Assembly: GCA_009929855.1 (NCBI GenBank)
Contig: RZZN01000007.1
Span: 1-64,000 of the forward strand
Source of the DNA: Gammaproteobacteria bacterium
Lineage (GTDB): Bacteria; Pseudomonadota; Gammaproteobacteria; Chromatiales; Chromatiaceae
DNA length: 64,000 nt
Reading direction: 5' to 3'
In this document: piece by piece, positions 36,402-46,443 of the stretch
How the letters are laid out: the number at the start of each line of letters is the position of its first letter
Position numbering within the stretch: position 1 is the stretch's first letter
The notes under the pieces: model-generated
What the model was told of the DNA's origin: nothing
The model's database searches: none
Seen by the model: the letters and a program-made list of their open reading frames with translations, nothing else
Made by a program: the position numbers and the translations under genes

Positions 36402-37203
36402 TCCGTCTCTATCAACAAGAGGATCGTCGTTCACGTGTGATCGCAGCGCGGTGTCGCCCCGGCGAAGAGGCATCCACGGATTGCGCCGCACTCCCGGGTC
36501 CTGGCCCCGCGCCGGGGTGGATCGGGTATCGGGACTCGCCCTTCGTGCCACCTCGGTGATCACCTGTCACACGCCGACACTGTGCCATTGTGATGCCGAA
36601 TGGGGTCGGCGCGGATCCTTCATTCCCAGGGGAATCGCTCGCTGCACGGTTTTACTTGCTCAAAGCTGATTTCAGACCCGATCAGCCGCGACCTCCGGCC
36701 CGACCGCGGGATGCACGGCACTGCAAGCGTACCGCAACCGCGCGGACCACCTGGCCCGATGAGACGCTCAAACTGGTCGCACTCTGGGTCCCGGTCACCG
36801 GCGGCAGCATCGCCGGCCTGATCCGCAAACGACTATGGTGCCCGTATGGAACGTGCAATTGATGCGCGAGAGGACCGCAGCGCTCGGCAATACATAGATC
36901 CACATCTATCACTTTGCCGGCGAATCGCAATTTCCATTGCGCGCGCTCCCCGTCTAATCTTGTCGCCAAACGCTGCCAGGATACAGCCGCTCGGCTCCGG
37001 CAGGAATTGGCATCCAAGGCATCGATGGCGATCATCCAATAGGGTGAGGGCGATGGATCCGACTGATCGCAAGACGATTCGTGGACGCTCGCCGTTCCTC
37101 CTTCCATGGTGCACAGCCCCTCAGCCACCGCCGTCGGCTGGGCGACGCAGCATCCCGGCGCGGCCGGCGGCACCGCTCCTACTCGCCATGGCCCGGTAAC
37201 TGG
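36402..37203. other. Non-coding interval before csoS1D
   Basis: The 802 bases hold no supported gene; frames here lack ribosome sites and similarity. A small stem (CGCAAT-TTCC-ATTGCG, 36926-36941) lies in an AT-richer patch about 265 bases before csoS1D and may mark its control region. Confidence 0.55.
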
Positions 37204-37818
37204 ATGATCAAGCTTCGAACCTATGTCTACATCGACTCGCTGCAGCCGCAGCTCGCGGCCTACATCGCGACCGTGTCCCAGGGTTTCCTGCCTGTTCCGG
37301 GTGATGCCTGCCTGTGGGCCGAGGTGTCACCCGGCATGGCCGTTCACCGGCTCACCGATGTCGCTCTGAAGGCGACTCGCGTGCATCTGGCCCAGCAGGT
37401 CGTCGAGCGCGCCTACGGCTCGATGGTGATCCACCAGCGGGATCAGAGCGACGTGCGCGAGGCTGGCCGCGCCCTGCTGGCGAAGATGGGCGCCGTGGTG
37501 AACGACCGCCAGGACTGCCGCATCTCATGGCATGAGGTGATCCGCGGCATGACCCCGGACCACTGCGTGCTGATCAACCGGCAGGACCGGCGGGGCTCCA
37601 TGATCCTGCCCGGGCAGAGCATGTTCATCCTCGAGACCGAGCCTGCCGGCTACATCGTATACGCCGCCAACCAGGCCGAGAAGGCCGCCAACATCACCCT
37701 GATCGACGTGCGCGCGGTCGGCGCCTTCGGCCGGCTCATCCTGTCGGGACGCGAGGGCGACGTGGACGAGGCCGCCGCGGCGGCGATCGAGGCGGTCAAG
37801 AACCCGTCGGCAACCTGA
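37204..37818 (+). CDS. csoS1D: CsoS1D-like tandem BMC-domain carboxysome shell protein
   Basis: This 204-residue protein is two BMC domains in a row (about 3-97 and 105-200). It matches CsoS1D of marine cyanobacteria through [45 protein letters not shown]-like [27 protein letters not shown] and [19 protein letters not shown]. The E68-R69 pair corresponds to the pore-gating Glu-Arg of CsoS1D. The trimers stack into gated pores of alpha-carboxysomes. The start at 37204 matches the family core; the ORF extends upstream into unlikely sequence. No other cso or RuBisCO gene is in the window. Confidence 0.9.
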   Translation: MIKLRTYVYIDSLQPQLAAYIATVSQGFLPVPGDACLWAEVSPGMAVHRLTDVALKATRVHLAQQVVERAYGSMVIHQRDQSDVREAGRALLAKMGAVVNDRQDCRISWHEVIRGMTPDHCVLINRQDRRGSMILPGQSMFILETEPAGYIVYAANQAEKAANITLIDVRAVGAFGRLILSGREGDVDEAAAAAIEAVKNPSAT

Positions 37819-37833
37819 TCGGAGACGGCCAAC

Positions 37834-38388
37834 ATGCACCGCAAAGAGCTTCTCGCCCTGCTCGATGCCCACCAGACCCGTTTCATGGAAGAGGCGGCCT
37901 TCATCGCTCGGGCGCGTGATTTCGTCAAGCTCCACAAGGATTGTTTCCACTGCAACCTCTGGCCGGGCCATGTGACCGGCTCGGCCTGGGTGGTCAATCC
38001 ACGCCGCGACCGGGTTCTGCTGCTGCACCACCGCAAGCACGCTCAGTGGTTTCAGCCCGGCGGACACGCCGATGGTGACGCCGACATCCTGCGGGTCGCA
38101 CTGCGCGAGACCTCAGAGGAGACCGGCTTGGATCCATCTCACATCCGCCTGGTGGATGGCGCCATCTTCGACGTCGATATTCATTCCATCCCCGCCAGTG
38201 ACCGCGGCCCCCAACACGAGCACATCGATATCCGCTTCCTGGTCGAGATGGACGACGACCTCCCGATCCCCGGCAATGACGAGTCCCATCAGGTCCTGTG
38301 GGTGCCCCTCCCCCAAGTGGCCCGTTTCAACAACAACCGCTCCACTCACCGCATGGTGGAGAAGACACGGCGGCTGCGCCACGTCTGA
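37834..38388 (+). CDS. NUDIX hydrolase linked to csoS1D
   Basis: This 184-residue NUDIX protein has WFQPGGHADGD followed by LRETSEETGL. The catalytic REtsEEtG core is complete, while the upstream Glu of the box is replaced by Asp/Ala. It has a 50-residue N-terminal helical extension with two Cys (KDCFHCNLWPGHVTGSAW). It starts 15 bases after csoS1D and is probably co-transcribed. Its substrate (nucleoside diphosphate-X) is unknown; damaged or sugar nucleotides are possible. Confidence 0.88.
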   Translation: MHRKELLALLDAHQTRFMEEAAFIARARDFVKLHKDCFHCNLWPGHVTGSAWVVNPRRDRVLLLHHRKHAQWFQPGGHADGDADILRVALRETSEETGLDPSHIRLVDGAIFDVDIHSIPASDRGPQHEHIDIRFLVEMDDDLPIPGNDESHQVLWVPLPQVARFNNNRSTHRMVEKTRRLRHV

Positions 38389-38550
38389 CAGCGACCGTTC
38401 TCATTGCAACGGGAAGAGCGCAGGACGCAGGATTGAGTCGCCTTCGAAAAGCCAGTTCCAGCCTGAATCAGCGGATCCCGATGGACTCGCCATGGGGCGT
38501 CCGGGACGGCCGTCGAACATGCGTGTCGAGCGTGACGCCCGCGCCTGAAT

Positions 38551-41082
38551 CTAAGGATCTTGCCCATTTGGCGTCTCTTGCACTGTCCGGGGTCGCGGCG
38601 TCACGGCGGGCCGCAACAATTCGCCGATCATGGCCTTCAGCTGCCCCAGATCGATGGGCTTGCTCAGGTGCGCATTCATGCCCGCGGCGCGCGTCTTTTC
38701 GACGTGCTCCGAAAAGGCGTTCGCGGTCAACGCGATGATGGGCACTTCGGGATCCAGGGCGCGGATGCGCCGCGCGGCCTCGTAGCCATCCATGACCGGC
38801 ATCTGCAGGTCCATCAGGATCAGCTCGGGAGGGCCATCGCTGGCCGTGGCGTCGACCAGGGTCTGAAACCGCTCGACCGCCTGTGCGCCGTTGTTGGCGA
38901 CCTCGATCAGCAGGCCAGTATCGGCCAGCAGACCGCAGACGATCTGCTGGTTGATGGCGTTGTCCTCCACCAAGAGGATGCGCCGGCCCGCGAGCAGATC
39001 CGAATCCAGTGGGGCTTGGCTGGCTGCAGACGCGGCCTGTGGCCCAGGCTCGGCTTCCGACCGATCTTCGGGACTGACCATGCGAAGGCGTGCATCGGCC
39101 GATGCCTGGGCCGGCACCGCGACCGGCTCGGCGGCGATCTCGAAGCGAAAGCAGCTCCCCTGGCCAGGACGGCTCTCGAGCTGGATACGCCCACCCATCA
39201 GCTCGATCAATTGTTTGCTCACGACCAGCCCAAGGCCGGTACCACCGAATTGGCGTGTCGTGCTGTCGTCGGCCTGGGCAAAGGCCTGGAACAAGCGCTG
39301 TTGTTGCTCGGCACTGATGCCGATGCCAGTGTCCAGGACATCGAAACGGAGCCGCCCGTCTTCCCCGGAGAGTCCGCCGGTGCGCACGCGCAGGCTGACC
39401 TTGCCATGGTGGGTAAACTTGATGGCATTACCCAGCAGATTGGTGAGGACCTGCTTGAGCCGCAGCGGATCGCCTTGATACTGGGAGGCCAATGCGGAAT
39501 CAAGCTCGATGCCGAGATCCAGTCCTTTTTCGCGCGCGCTGAGCTCGAGCAGCTGTCGCACGTCCTCGACCGCTTGACGCAGGTCGAAGGGGATTCGCTC
39601 CACGACCAGGCGTCCGGCCTCGATCTTGGACAGATCCAGGATGTCATTGAGGATGCCAAGCAGGGAGCGCGCCAGGCCGTCGACCTTTTGCAGCTCTTGG
39701 CGCTGTCGAGGTTCAAGCTCACCGCGCAGTAGCAGCTGGGTCAGGCCGATGATGCCGTTCATGGGCGTGCGAATCTCATGGCTCATGTTGGCCAGGAACA
39801 GGCTCTTGGCCTGGTTGGCATCCTCGGCGGCGGCACGTGCCTGGGTGAGCTCAGCCGTGCGCTCCGCAACCAGCTCCTCGAGGTGCTCTTGGTAGCGTGC
39901 CACGATGGTCGAGAGCTTGCGCTCGGCGATGAGCGCGCTGGCCAAGCGCGACACCAGCAGCACACCGAGGACCAGAAACACCGCGGTAAAGGCATAGGTC
40001 ACCCAGTAGATGCCTTCGAACGATGACCGACCACCCAGCCGGAACATGTCGAGTACGCTCGCAGCCATCAGCGCGATCGTGGTGAGGGTCACCATGGCAT
40101 GCATCGGCTGTCGCGAGCGCCAGGACCAGTGGATCATGGCGAGGATCAAGGCGATCGTGGCCGCGCCCAAGGGGAGATAGAGGGCCAGGACGACCCAGCG
40201 GTCGTTGTCGCTCAGCCAGGTCGCCACGGGCATCAGCGCAGCGTAGCCGATCAAGGCGACCTTGAGGGATCCGCGGGCGCGGCCGAAGAACGCCAGGAGC
40301 ATGAGCAGAAACAGCGGTGCCGTGACCATGCGGATGGAAAACACGAACCAACTGTAGAGCTCGGCGCCGATCGGCACCGCGGTGACCAGCACGTTGAGGT
40401 TGCTCAGGGCATTGGCGATGGCGCAGAGACCGAACCAGAGATAGAGCGGCTCGGACCGCAAGATCCAGGCGAGCGCCAAGGCCAACAATCCCAACGACAA
40501 GACGACCCAGGTCAGTACCCGCAGCGACTCCACCTGCCATAGATGATGTTGCAGATAAGGACCGCGGTACAAGGCAGCGGCGGCCCCCACCTGAACCGGC
40601 GAGAGACCATTCATCTGCCGCTCGTTGACGTAGAGCTCGATGTCGATCTGGTTGTCGCCAACCCGCCATAGCGCTGGCGGAGGCGTGAACAGGCTCGGCT
40701 GATGCAGACAGCGCAGATCCTCCAGCGCGCCGATGGCGCAAGCGCCCACCATGACGCCGTTCAGGCTGAGCTGACCCGACAGACTGAGCTTTGGGATGTA
40801 GAGGCCCAGCGGCTCCGTCGGTGCCTCGTCCAGGCGCAGTGACAACTGGTAGCGCACCCGACCACCACCGGGTGGAATCTCGGACGCACCCAGGACATGC
40901 GGCAGCCTCACCTGACTCGCGCCTGCACGATCGATGAAGCGTGCCTCGTTCAGCGTCTGGATCTCGGTCGAAGCATCCGCCACCGCGCCCCCCATCGCAC
41001 CCGACAGCAGGACGATCACCAGGAGCCATGACGTGAAGAAATCCGGAGCTTGGCTTGCGTGGCGATGCCTGAGCGTCTGCAT
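38551..41082 (-). CDS. Hybrid sensor histidine kinase with 7TMR-DISM sensor and receiver
   Basis: This 843-residue protein has a signal-like N-terminus, a periplasmic jelly-roll 7TMR-DISMED2 domain (about 45-175), seven membrane segments (about 185-380), a short coiled coil, HisKA with His435 ([16 protein letters not shown]), HATPase_c and a receiver domain ([12 protein letters not shown]; acceptor Asp in [13 protein letters not shown]). DISM domains are thought to bind carbohydrate or similar ligands. The start at 41082 was taken as the ATG before the membrane segment; an ORF start lies at 41214. No cognate output gene is adjacent. Confidence 0.9.
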   Translation of the reverse strand: MQTLRHRHASQAPDFFTSWLLVIVLLSGAMGGAVADASTEIQTLNEARFIDRAGASQVRLPHVLGASEIPPGGGRVRYQLSLRLDEAPTEPLGLYIPKLSLSGQLSLNGVMVGACAIGALEDLRCLHQPSLFTPPPALWRVGDNQIDIELYVNERQMNGLSPVQVGAAAALYRGPYLQHHLWQVESLRVLTWVVLSLGLLALALAWILRSEPLYLWFGLCAIANALSNLNVLVTAVPIGAELYSWFVFSIRMVTAPLFLLMLLAFFGRARGSLKVALIGYAALMPVATWLSDNDRWVVLALYLPLGAATIALILAMIHWSWRSRQPMHAMVTLTTIALMAASVLDMFRLGGRSSFEGIYWVTYAFTAVFLVLGVLLVSRLASALIAERKLSTIVARYQEHLEELVAERTAELTQARAAAEDANQAKSLFLANMSHEIRTPMNGIIGLTQLLLRGELEPRQRQELQKVDGLARSLLGILNDILDLSKIEAGRLVVERIPFDLRQAVEDVRQLLELSAREKGLDLGIELDSALASQYQGDPLRLKQVLTNLLGNAIKFTHHGKVSLRVRTGGLSGEDGRLRFDVLDTGIGISAEQQQRLFQAFAQADDSTTRQFGGTGLGLVVSKQLIELMGGRIQLESRPGQGSCFRFEIAAEPVAVPAQASADARLRMVSPEDRSEAEPGPQAASAASQAPLDSDLLAGRRILLVEDNAINQQIVCGLLADTGLLIEVANNGAQAVERFQTLVDATASDGPPELILMDLQMPVMDGYEAARRIRALDPEVPIIALTANAFSEHVEKTRAAGMNAHLSKPIDLGQLKAMIGELLRPAVTPRPRTVQETPNGQDP

Positions 41083-41282
41083 GGGTGACTGTAACTGGCT
41101 TTGCGGAAAGATCTTGCGGATCTGGTGCGCGCTCGAGCGGTGGTGCGTCGCACCTGTTGGAGTGCGGGAGACATGCCCGCGGGCCGACAGACGGCAGTGA
41201 CCACGATAAAGCATCCTTGCGACTGATGTATCCTACACAGCCATTGGCAATCCAGCCATCTTGAACCGACGCACTTGGCCAC

Positions 41283-42179
41283 ATGACTCGACTGCTTCGC
41301 AACCTCCTTGCACTGATCACTGGCGTGGTCCCTCTCGCCACGGCCCATGCCATCGACCTCGTTCCTCAGGACTTGGTGCCGCCCCCGCCGGGATTGAGCA
41401 CGGTGCAACTGTCCTACAGCTCCAGCGAGCGCGGCGACCTCTACCGCCAGGGCAAACGTCAGGTCAGCGGGACGCGGCTGGACGTCGACCAAATCACACT
41501 GCGGGTTGGACATGCGTTTCAGTGGGCTCGACGCCCCGCCTTTTTCTATGCCCAGGTGGGGCACAGTCGCGTGGATCCGGGTGGGTCGCTGCAGGCGATC
41601 GAGGCCAACTCTGGAATCGGCGACCTGAACCTCATGCTGGCGACCTGGCCCTACGTGAACCGCGAGGCCGGACGCTATGCCGGGGTCGCGGTCTATCTAG
41701 GCCTGCCCACGGGCTCCTACGATCCATTGAACACGGTGGGCCTGAACACCAACGCGGGCCAGAACCGGTTTGCCGGGGCACTGCAGACCGGCTATGGACA
41801 ACGGCTGGTTGGCTCGCTCGACTGGATGATCGCGGGCGATGTCGCCTGGTTCGGTGACAATGACGAGTACTTTGGTCCGAACCCTCGAGCGCAAACACTG
41901 AGTCAGCGACCGATCCTGAGCGCCCAGACCGCGCTCACCTACAACTTCAATCAGTGGGCATCGCTTGGTTTGAGCTATTTCTACAACACCGGCGGAGAGA
42001 CCAGGCTCGGCCAATCCGAGTGGGACAATCTGATCAACCTCCATCGCTACGGCGCGACCGCGCAGGTGCGGCTCCCGTTCGGCCGCCTGACCATCGAATA
42101 CGGGGGTGACATCACGACCGAGAGCGGTCTGCTCGAAGAGACACGCTGGGCGATCAAGCTGACCAGGATTTTCTGGTGA
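41283..42179 (+). CDS. Outer-membrane beta-barrel protein, MetA-pathway phenol-transporter-like
   Basis: This 298-residue protein has a signal peptide (about 1-23), many alternating amphipathic strands and a terminal Trp (KLTRIFW), a typical barrel end signal. The pattern GGDLNLMLATWPYVNR, YLGLPTGSYD and GQNRFAGALQTGYGQ resembles the Phenol_MetA_deg (transporter) family found with aromatic-degradation genes. No such catabolic genes are here. It diverges from the hybrid kinase by about 200 bases. Confidence 0.72.
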   Translation: MTRLLRNLLALITGVVPLATAHAIDLVPQDLVPPPPGLSTVQLSYSSSERGDLYRQGKRQVSGTRLDVDQITLRVGHAFQWARRPAFFYAQVGHSRVDPGGSLQAIEANSGIGDLNLMLATWPYVNREAGRYAGVAVYLGLPTGSYDPLNTVGLNTNAGQNRFAGALQTGYGQRLVGSLDWMIAGDVAWFGDNDEYFGPNPRAQTLSQRPILSAQTALTYNFNQWASLGLSYFYNTGGETRLGQSEWDNLINLHRYGATAQVRLPFGRLTIEYGGDITTESGLLEETRWAIKLTRIFW

Positions 42180-42319
42180 CAGGCGCATGCGCTCGCGCCG
42201 TCGCGATCGAGCAAATTCCGAAGGATCATGATCAGGATTGCGAATCTTGACCAGTTTTGTCGGGCATAATCGACCCCATACTCAGATCGAACCCGATCAG
42301 ACGACCAGAGGCTCAACCG

Positions 42320-42868
42320 ATGTCATTGTTCCGGCTCCATGATCTGACCAGCGCCCCGGCCCCTTCACGTGCCATCCTCGGCGAGTTGTCCAATCCCGCG
42401 GCTCAGCTGCCGAACATGATCCGCATCCTGGCTGAATCACCCGTCGCGCTCGCGGCCTACCGACAGCTCGCGGGACTTCTGGAACGCTCGACGCTCGCCC
42501 CGCTCGAGCAGCAGGTCGTCTATCTCAGTGCCGCCCATGCCAACCAGTGTCACTATTGCACGGTGCCCAACGCGCTGCTCGGCGCCGACGCGGACGCCGA
42601 GGCGGTCGCCGATGCCATCCGCCAGGAGCGTCCATTGACCGACCCCCGTCTCCAGGCACTGCGTCGGTTCACCACCGCACTGACCGAGCAACGCGGTTGG
42701 ATCCCAGAGACACAGACCCAAAGCTTCCTCGATGCGGGATTCAGTCGCGAGAACCTGCTCGAGGTCATCGTCGGGATCGCATTGGTGACACTGAGCAGCT
42801 ATACCAATCATGTAGGCGCCACCCCGGTCGAGACCGCATCGACACCTCGAGCCTCGTTCGGACACTAG
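42320..42868 (+). CDS. AhpD-like carboxymuconolactone decarboxylase family protein
   Basis: This 182-residue all-helical protein has the AhpD-type redox motif CHYC in LSAAHANQCHYCTVPN. These proteins often act as peroxidase partners or alkylhydroperoxidase-like enzymes. The start at 42320 has GAGG 8-11 bases upstream, with an upstream in-frame ATG at 42257 less supported. The gene stands between an outer-membrane protein and a divergent two-component pair with no obvious partner. Confidence 0.85.
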   Translation: MSLFRLHDLTSAPAPSRAILGELSNPAAQLPNMIRILAESPVALAAYRQLAGLLERSTLAPLEQQVVYLSAAHANQCHYCTVPNALLGADADAEAVADAIRQERPLTDPRLQALRRFTTALTEQRGWIPETQTQSFLDAGFSRENLLEVIVGIALVTLSSYTNHVGATPVETASTPRASFGH

Positions 42869-42915
42869 GGTGGTGGTGTGCGCCACGTCTCCTCATCCGG
42901 GGGCTGCGTGCCCCC

Positions 42916-43644
42916 TCAGGTGTCGAATCGATAGCCAAACCCACGGACCGCGACGACTGGCAAGCGATCGCCCGTGTCGCGCTCCACACGCGCCCGCAGC
43001 CGGCTCAGGATGACCTCGAGACGGTGCTTGTCATAGTCCTCCCAGATCACACCTAGCGCCTCGGCGACGGCCACGTATGAGCATACCCTCCCGGCATTGC
43101 GCAGCAATGCCCGCAAGATCCTGACCTCGTTGAAGGATAGACGCAGGCGATGCCCATTGGGCGTGCTCAAGAGGCCGAAGTCCGAGTCGAGACGCCAACC
43201 CCCTGACAGCAATGGTTCTGACACCGCGGGTGCGGCGACGGTCCGTTGCGCGAGACGGTGCAGGATGAGGACCAGCTCATCTGGATCCACGGGTTTCACG
43301 AGATAGGCGTCCGCCCCCGCCTCGAGACCGAGCAAACGCTCGTCACGGAGGCTGCGCGCGGTGGTGAAGACGATTCCGATATGGGGGTCGTGCGCGCGCA
43401 GATGACGACAGATGCTCAGACCATCCTCGCCGTCGAGTCCGATGTCCAATACGGCGATCCGTACCGGCCGCACCGCGAGATGGCGATAGAATTCAGCCGC
43501 GGTCTGGAAGGTGGCGACCGCGAAACCATGGCGCTCGAGCTGAAATGCCAGCTCGCTCAACAGGACTGGCTCGTCCTCGACGATCGCAACGGTGACCGTC
43601 TTGTCGTCTGCCGTGTCGCTGGATGATCGATGGGCTTCAAGCAT
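42916..43644 (-). CDS. OmpR/PhoB-family response regulator
   Basis: This 242-residue regulator has a receiver domain (acidic pair VEDEP; phosphate-accepting Asp67 in VLDIGLDGEDG; conserved Lys in VKPVDPDE) and a winged-helix DNA-binding domain (about 145-240; RLSFNEVRILRALL and VILSRLRARVE). It lies divergent from a histidine kinase gene, its likely partner. Its target genes are unknown; the AhpD-like or secreted proteins nearby are possibilities only. Confidence 0.9.
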   Translation of the reverse strand: MLEAHRSSSDTADDKTVTVAIVEDEPVLLSELAFQLERHGFAVATFQTAAEFYRHLAVRPVRIAVLDIGLDGEDGLSICRHLRAHDPHIGIVFTTARSLRDERLLGLEAGADAYLVKPVDPDELVLILHRLAQRTVAAPAVSEPLLSGGWRLDSDFGLLSTPNGHRLRLSFNEVRILRALLRNAGRVCSYVAVAEALGVIWEDYDKHRLEVILSRLRARVERDTGDRLPVVAVRGFGYRFDT

Positions 43645-43807
43645 GTGTCGTCATGTCATCCTCAGGCAAGCGATCGACGAATCAGCGACGATCGGCAGGG
43701 TCGCGTGAAAACCGATCCCGAAAGACCCGCGCCAATCAGCCCGGCGACGCGCAAGATCGCGTCAGTGGCACTGACCACAGGCACCCACTGAAGACTCGGA
43801 TCGGATC

Positions 43808-45157
43808 ATGATCGACATCCCGACGATCGCCTTGGTTCTAGGGCTTGCCGACCTGGCCTTCGCGGCAGCGGCGACATTCTATTTCAAATCGAGCCCCCAG
43901 CAGTATGCTCCGCTAGCGCTCTGGCGCTCGGGCCGCGCACTGATCGGAATTGGCCTACTCCTGGTCTGGGCACGGACGCTCGTCACCCTGGATCTGCTGC
44001 CGACCCTGTCACACCTGCTGATGTTGGGGGGCAGCGCCCTGGAGCTCGCCGCCTACATCAAGCTGATCGACCGCCAAGGGTGGCGATGGCCGCTACTGTC
44101 GACGGCCGTGCTGGCGCTCCTCGTCCGGGTTGCATTGCCGCTGATGGAGGTGCCGCGCGAGATGCTCCCAGTCTATTTCTCGCTCGTGATGGCTGGATTC
44201 TACGCGGCGATGGGGGCGGTGCTGCTGCATGGGCGGCGCGCCAGCCCGCTGGAGCAGTTGATCGGTGCCAACAATTTGATCGCTGCCCTGCTCTTCCTGT
44301 TCCGGGTCGCCTGGGGCATCGGGGCGGGAGGATTGATGCCTTTCGCCACCTCGCTGCCAAACCTGATGCTGTGGATCGGCACCTTCGTCATCAGCATCCT
44401 CAACGGCTACGGATTCTTGTTGATCGGCAAGCAGCAGGAGGACCAGAGGCTGCGCCAAGCCCACGCGCGCCTCGCCGCGGCCGAGGCCGAGCAGCGCGAG
44501 CTGCTGTCGATGGTCTCGCATGAATTTCGCACCCCCACGGCCATGATCCAGGCCTCGCTCGACTCGCTGAAACACCTGCGCGATGAGACCACGCCCGCGG
44601 TGGCCAGCCGAATCCACAACATCGCCTTGGCCAACCGACGCCTTTACCGGCTCGCCGACGCCCTGATCTGCCAGGATCGGCTGCGCAATCTGCGCATCGA
44701 GACGATCGCGCGACCAGTCGATCTAGGAGCGCTTGCACGCACCGTCGCGACCACCGACCCAACCCAGCCGCGCTGTACGATCGCTGATGGACTGCCGCTG
44801 ATCCATGCCGACGCAGAGCTCCTCGAGATCGCGCTGCACAACCTGATCGACAACGCCAACCTTCACGGTACAAGCGCCGAGCCACCCGAGATCCGGGTTT
44901 ACCAGGACGGTCGAGCGTTGGAGCTATCCGTGGCCGATCAAGGGGTCGGCATCCCGGACGCCAGCAAGGATCGGATCTTCGAGCGCTTCAACCGGGGCCG
45001 CGGCAGCCGCGGCAGTGGGCTCGGCCTGCCGATCGTGCGCAAGATCGCCGCGTTGCATGGCGGCTCGGTGCGGGTGCGCGACAATTGTCCGCGCGGCGCG
45101 GTGTTCGTCCTGCGCCTGCCGCTGCGCCCCGCGAGCGCGCTCGCCGACGCACCCTAG
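43808..45157 (+). CDS. Sensor histidine kinase with multi-helix membrane sensor
   Basis: This 449-residue kinase has about seven membrane segments in the first 205 residues, a short coiled coil, HisKA with phospho-acceptor His238 (LLSMVSHEFRTPTAMI) and HATPase_c with an N-box like HNLIDNANLHG, then GVGIP and GSGLGLPIV. The ligand is unknown. It is divergent from an OmpR-type regulator; the two are probably one two-component system. Confidence 0.9.
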   Translation: MIDIPTIALVLGLADLAFAAAATFYFKSSPQQYAPLALWRSGRALIGIGLLLVWARTLVTLDLLPTLSHLLMLGGSALELAAYIKLIDRQGWRWPLLSTAVLALLVRVALPLMEVPREMLPVYFSLVMAGFYAAMGAVLLHGRRASPLEQLIGANNLIAALLFLFRVAWGIGAGGLMPFATSLPNLMLWIGTFVISILNGYGFLLIGKQQEDQRLRQAHARLAAAEAEQRELLSMVSHEFRTPTAMIQASLDSLKHLRDETTPAVASRIHNIALANRRLYRLADALICQDRLRNLRIETIARPVDLGALARTVATTDPTQPRCTIADGLPLIHADAELLEIALHNLIDNANLHGTSAEPPEIRVYQDGRALELSVADQGVGIPDASKDRIFERFNRGRGSRGSGLGLPIVRKIAALHGGSVRVRDNCPRGAVFVLRLPLRPASALADAP

Positions 45158-45340
45158 ACACGACCCACGCTGTCGCGCCCAGCCGCACTGCCCGACACCG
45201 CGTCAGGCCGGCGGACTCCATTCGCTCTCGAATTGCTGAGGATTCGAGAGCCTTGCGCAGACCTAGCTCCGGATAATCGATGGGGCGAGGCCGATCAGCC
45301 CGGCCCGCAATGCCCGTTCCATCAACAGCGGAGCCAACCC

Positions 45341-46441
45341 ATGCGATACCCTGTCATCTCCACCATGCTGCTCACGGCCACGTTGGCCAGCGGCGCGCAC
45401 GGAGGGCCATCGAGCGAGCTCGGTGAGCTCGTCAAACCCGATACGCGGCCAGCGCCCGCAACCATCAGCCACCGGGTTCAGGTCGAGGACTCCAAGGTCG
45501 TCTATCCCACGGCATGCAACGGCAGCGCGATCACCACCGGCCTGTGCCTGCTCGGCGCGACGCGTCCGGCCGCGACTGGCGACTTCATGATCAGTGAGCC
45601 GTTCAGCGATGATGGCATCCCGGTGCCCCTCAACACCAACATCGCCCTCGATGCGGGCAACTATCTCCTCTACCAGGAGAGCGGGCTGGACAGCTACCAC
45701 CCACACCGCTTCAGCGTGCGAGACGGCGAGATCACGACCATCCGCACCGCCACGGTCAAGTTTCTGGACCGTCCCGGACAATGGATCAAGCTTCAGCACT
45801 GGCAGCGCACTGACGGGGTCGACGGCGCCGGCTGCGAGGCCGAGATCGGCAACGCCGGCGTGCATGCACTGCTGCCAGGGCTCTACCAGGCCAACCTCGT
45901 CGCCTCCCCTGATGAGGACGCCCCCACCTGCGAGCGCGGTGGCGTCACCTTCTTCGCCGCCGCCGGAAAGGGCTTCACGCTGCGCCCCGGCATCGCCACG
46001 GAGAGTCACCTGAGCCATGCCAACATCTACACCCAGCGCTCCGGCGGGGCCGCGCTGACCAGCGTCAACCCACAACGCTTCAACATCACCTCCATCGGCA
46101 TCCTGCCGAGCTTCCAGTTCTACCAGGGCATTCATATGCCAAGCACGGCGCGCGTCAGCGGTCTGGTGCTGTCTGGCCCGGCCGGCTTTCATTTTGTGTT
46201 CCCGTTCAAGCTTGGCCGCGGCGCCGAATGTGGCGTCTCACTGGAAGCCGCCGGCATCCCGCGACGGCTCTTGCTGAGCGACTGTCAGTATGGTCCGAGC
46301 GGCACCCTCACCGGCTTCCGCCTGAACGCTGGGACCTACTTCGGACTCGACAACCTTCACGCCAAGACCGGCATTGCGGGGCACGCCATCAACAGCCCCG
46401 TCATCGTCCGCAACGCCACCTTCAACCTGCGGGGTAAGTAA
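45341..46441 (+). CDS. Secreted protein of unknown family
   Basis: This 366-residue protein has a signal peptide (MRYPVISTMLLTATLASGAHG) and a strand-rich mature part with several Cys that could form disulfides (TACNG, LCLLG, GCEAEIG, CERGG, CGVSL, DCQYG). CGGAG precedes the ATG; an ORF start at 45233 is rejected because it lacks a signal. I recognise no family. It ends two bases before a second secreted gene, so the two are surely co-transcribed and probably work together outside the cytosol. Confidence 0.8.
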   Translation: MRYPVISTMLLTATLASGAHGGPSSELGELVKPDTRPAPATISHRVQVEDSKVVYPTACNGSAITTGLCLLGATRPAATGDFMISEPFSDDGIPVPLNTNIALDAGNYLLYQESGLDSYHPHRFSVRDGEITTIRTATVKFLDRPGQWIKLQHWQRTDGVDGAGCEAEIGNAGVHALLPGLYQANLVASPDEDAPTCERGGVTFFAAAGKGFTLRPGIATESHLSHANIYTQRSGGAALTSVNPQRFNITSIGILPSFQFYQGIHMPSTARVSGLVLSGPAGFHFVFPFKLGRGAECGVSLEAAGIPRRLLLSDCQYGPSGTLTGFRLNAGTYFGLDNLHAKTGIAGHAINSPVIVRNATFNLRGK

Positions 46442-46443
46442 CG

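Noticed and set aside
36590..37199. Several short frames before csoS1D
   Set aside because: No ribosome site or similarity; composition not like neighbouring genes.
37081..37203. 41-residue N-terminal extension of CsoS1D
   Set aside because: CsoS1D proteins can have variable N-terminal tails, but this one is Arg/Ser/His-rich and looks non-coding; ATG 37204 gives the family core.
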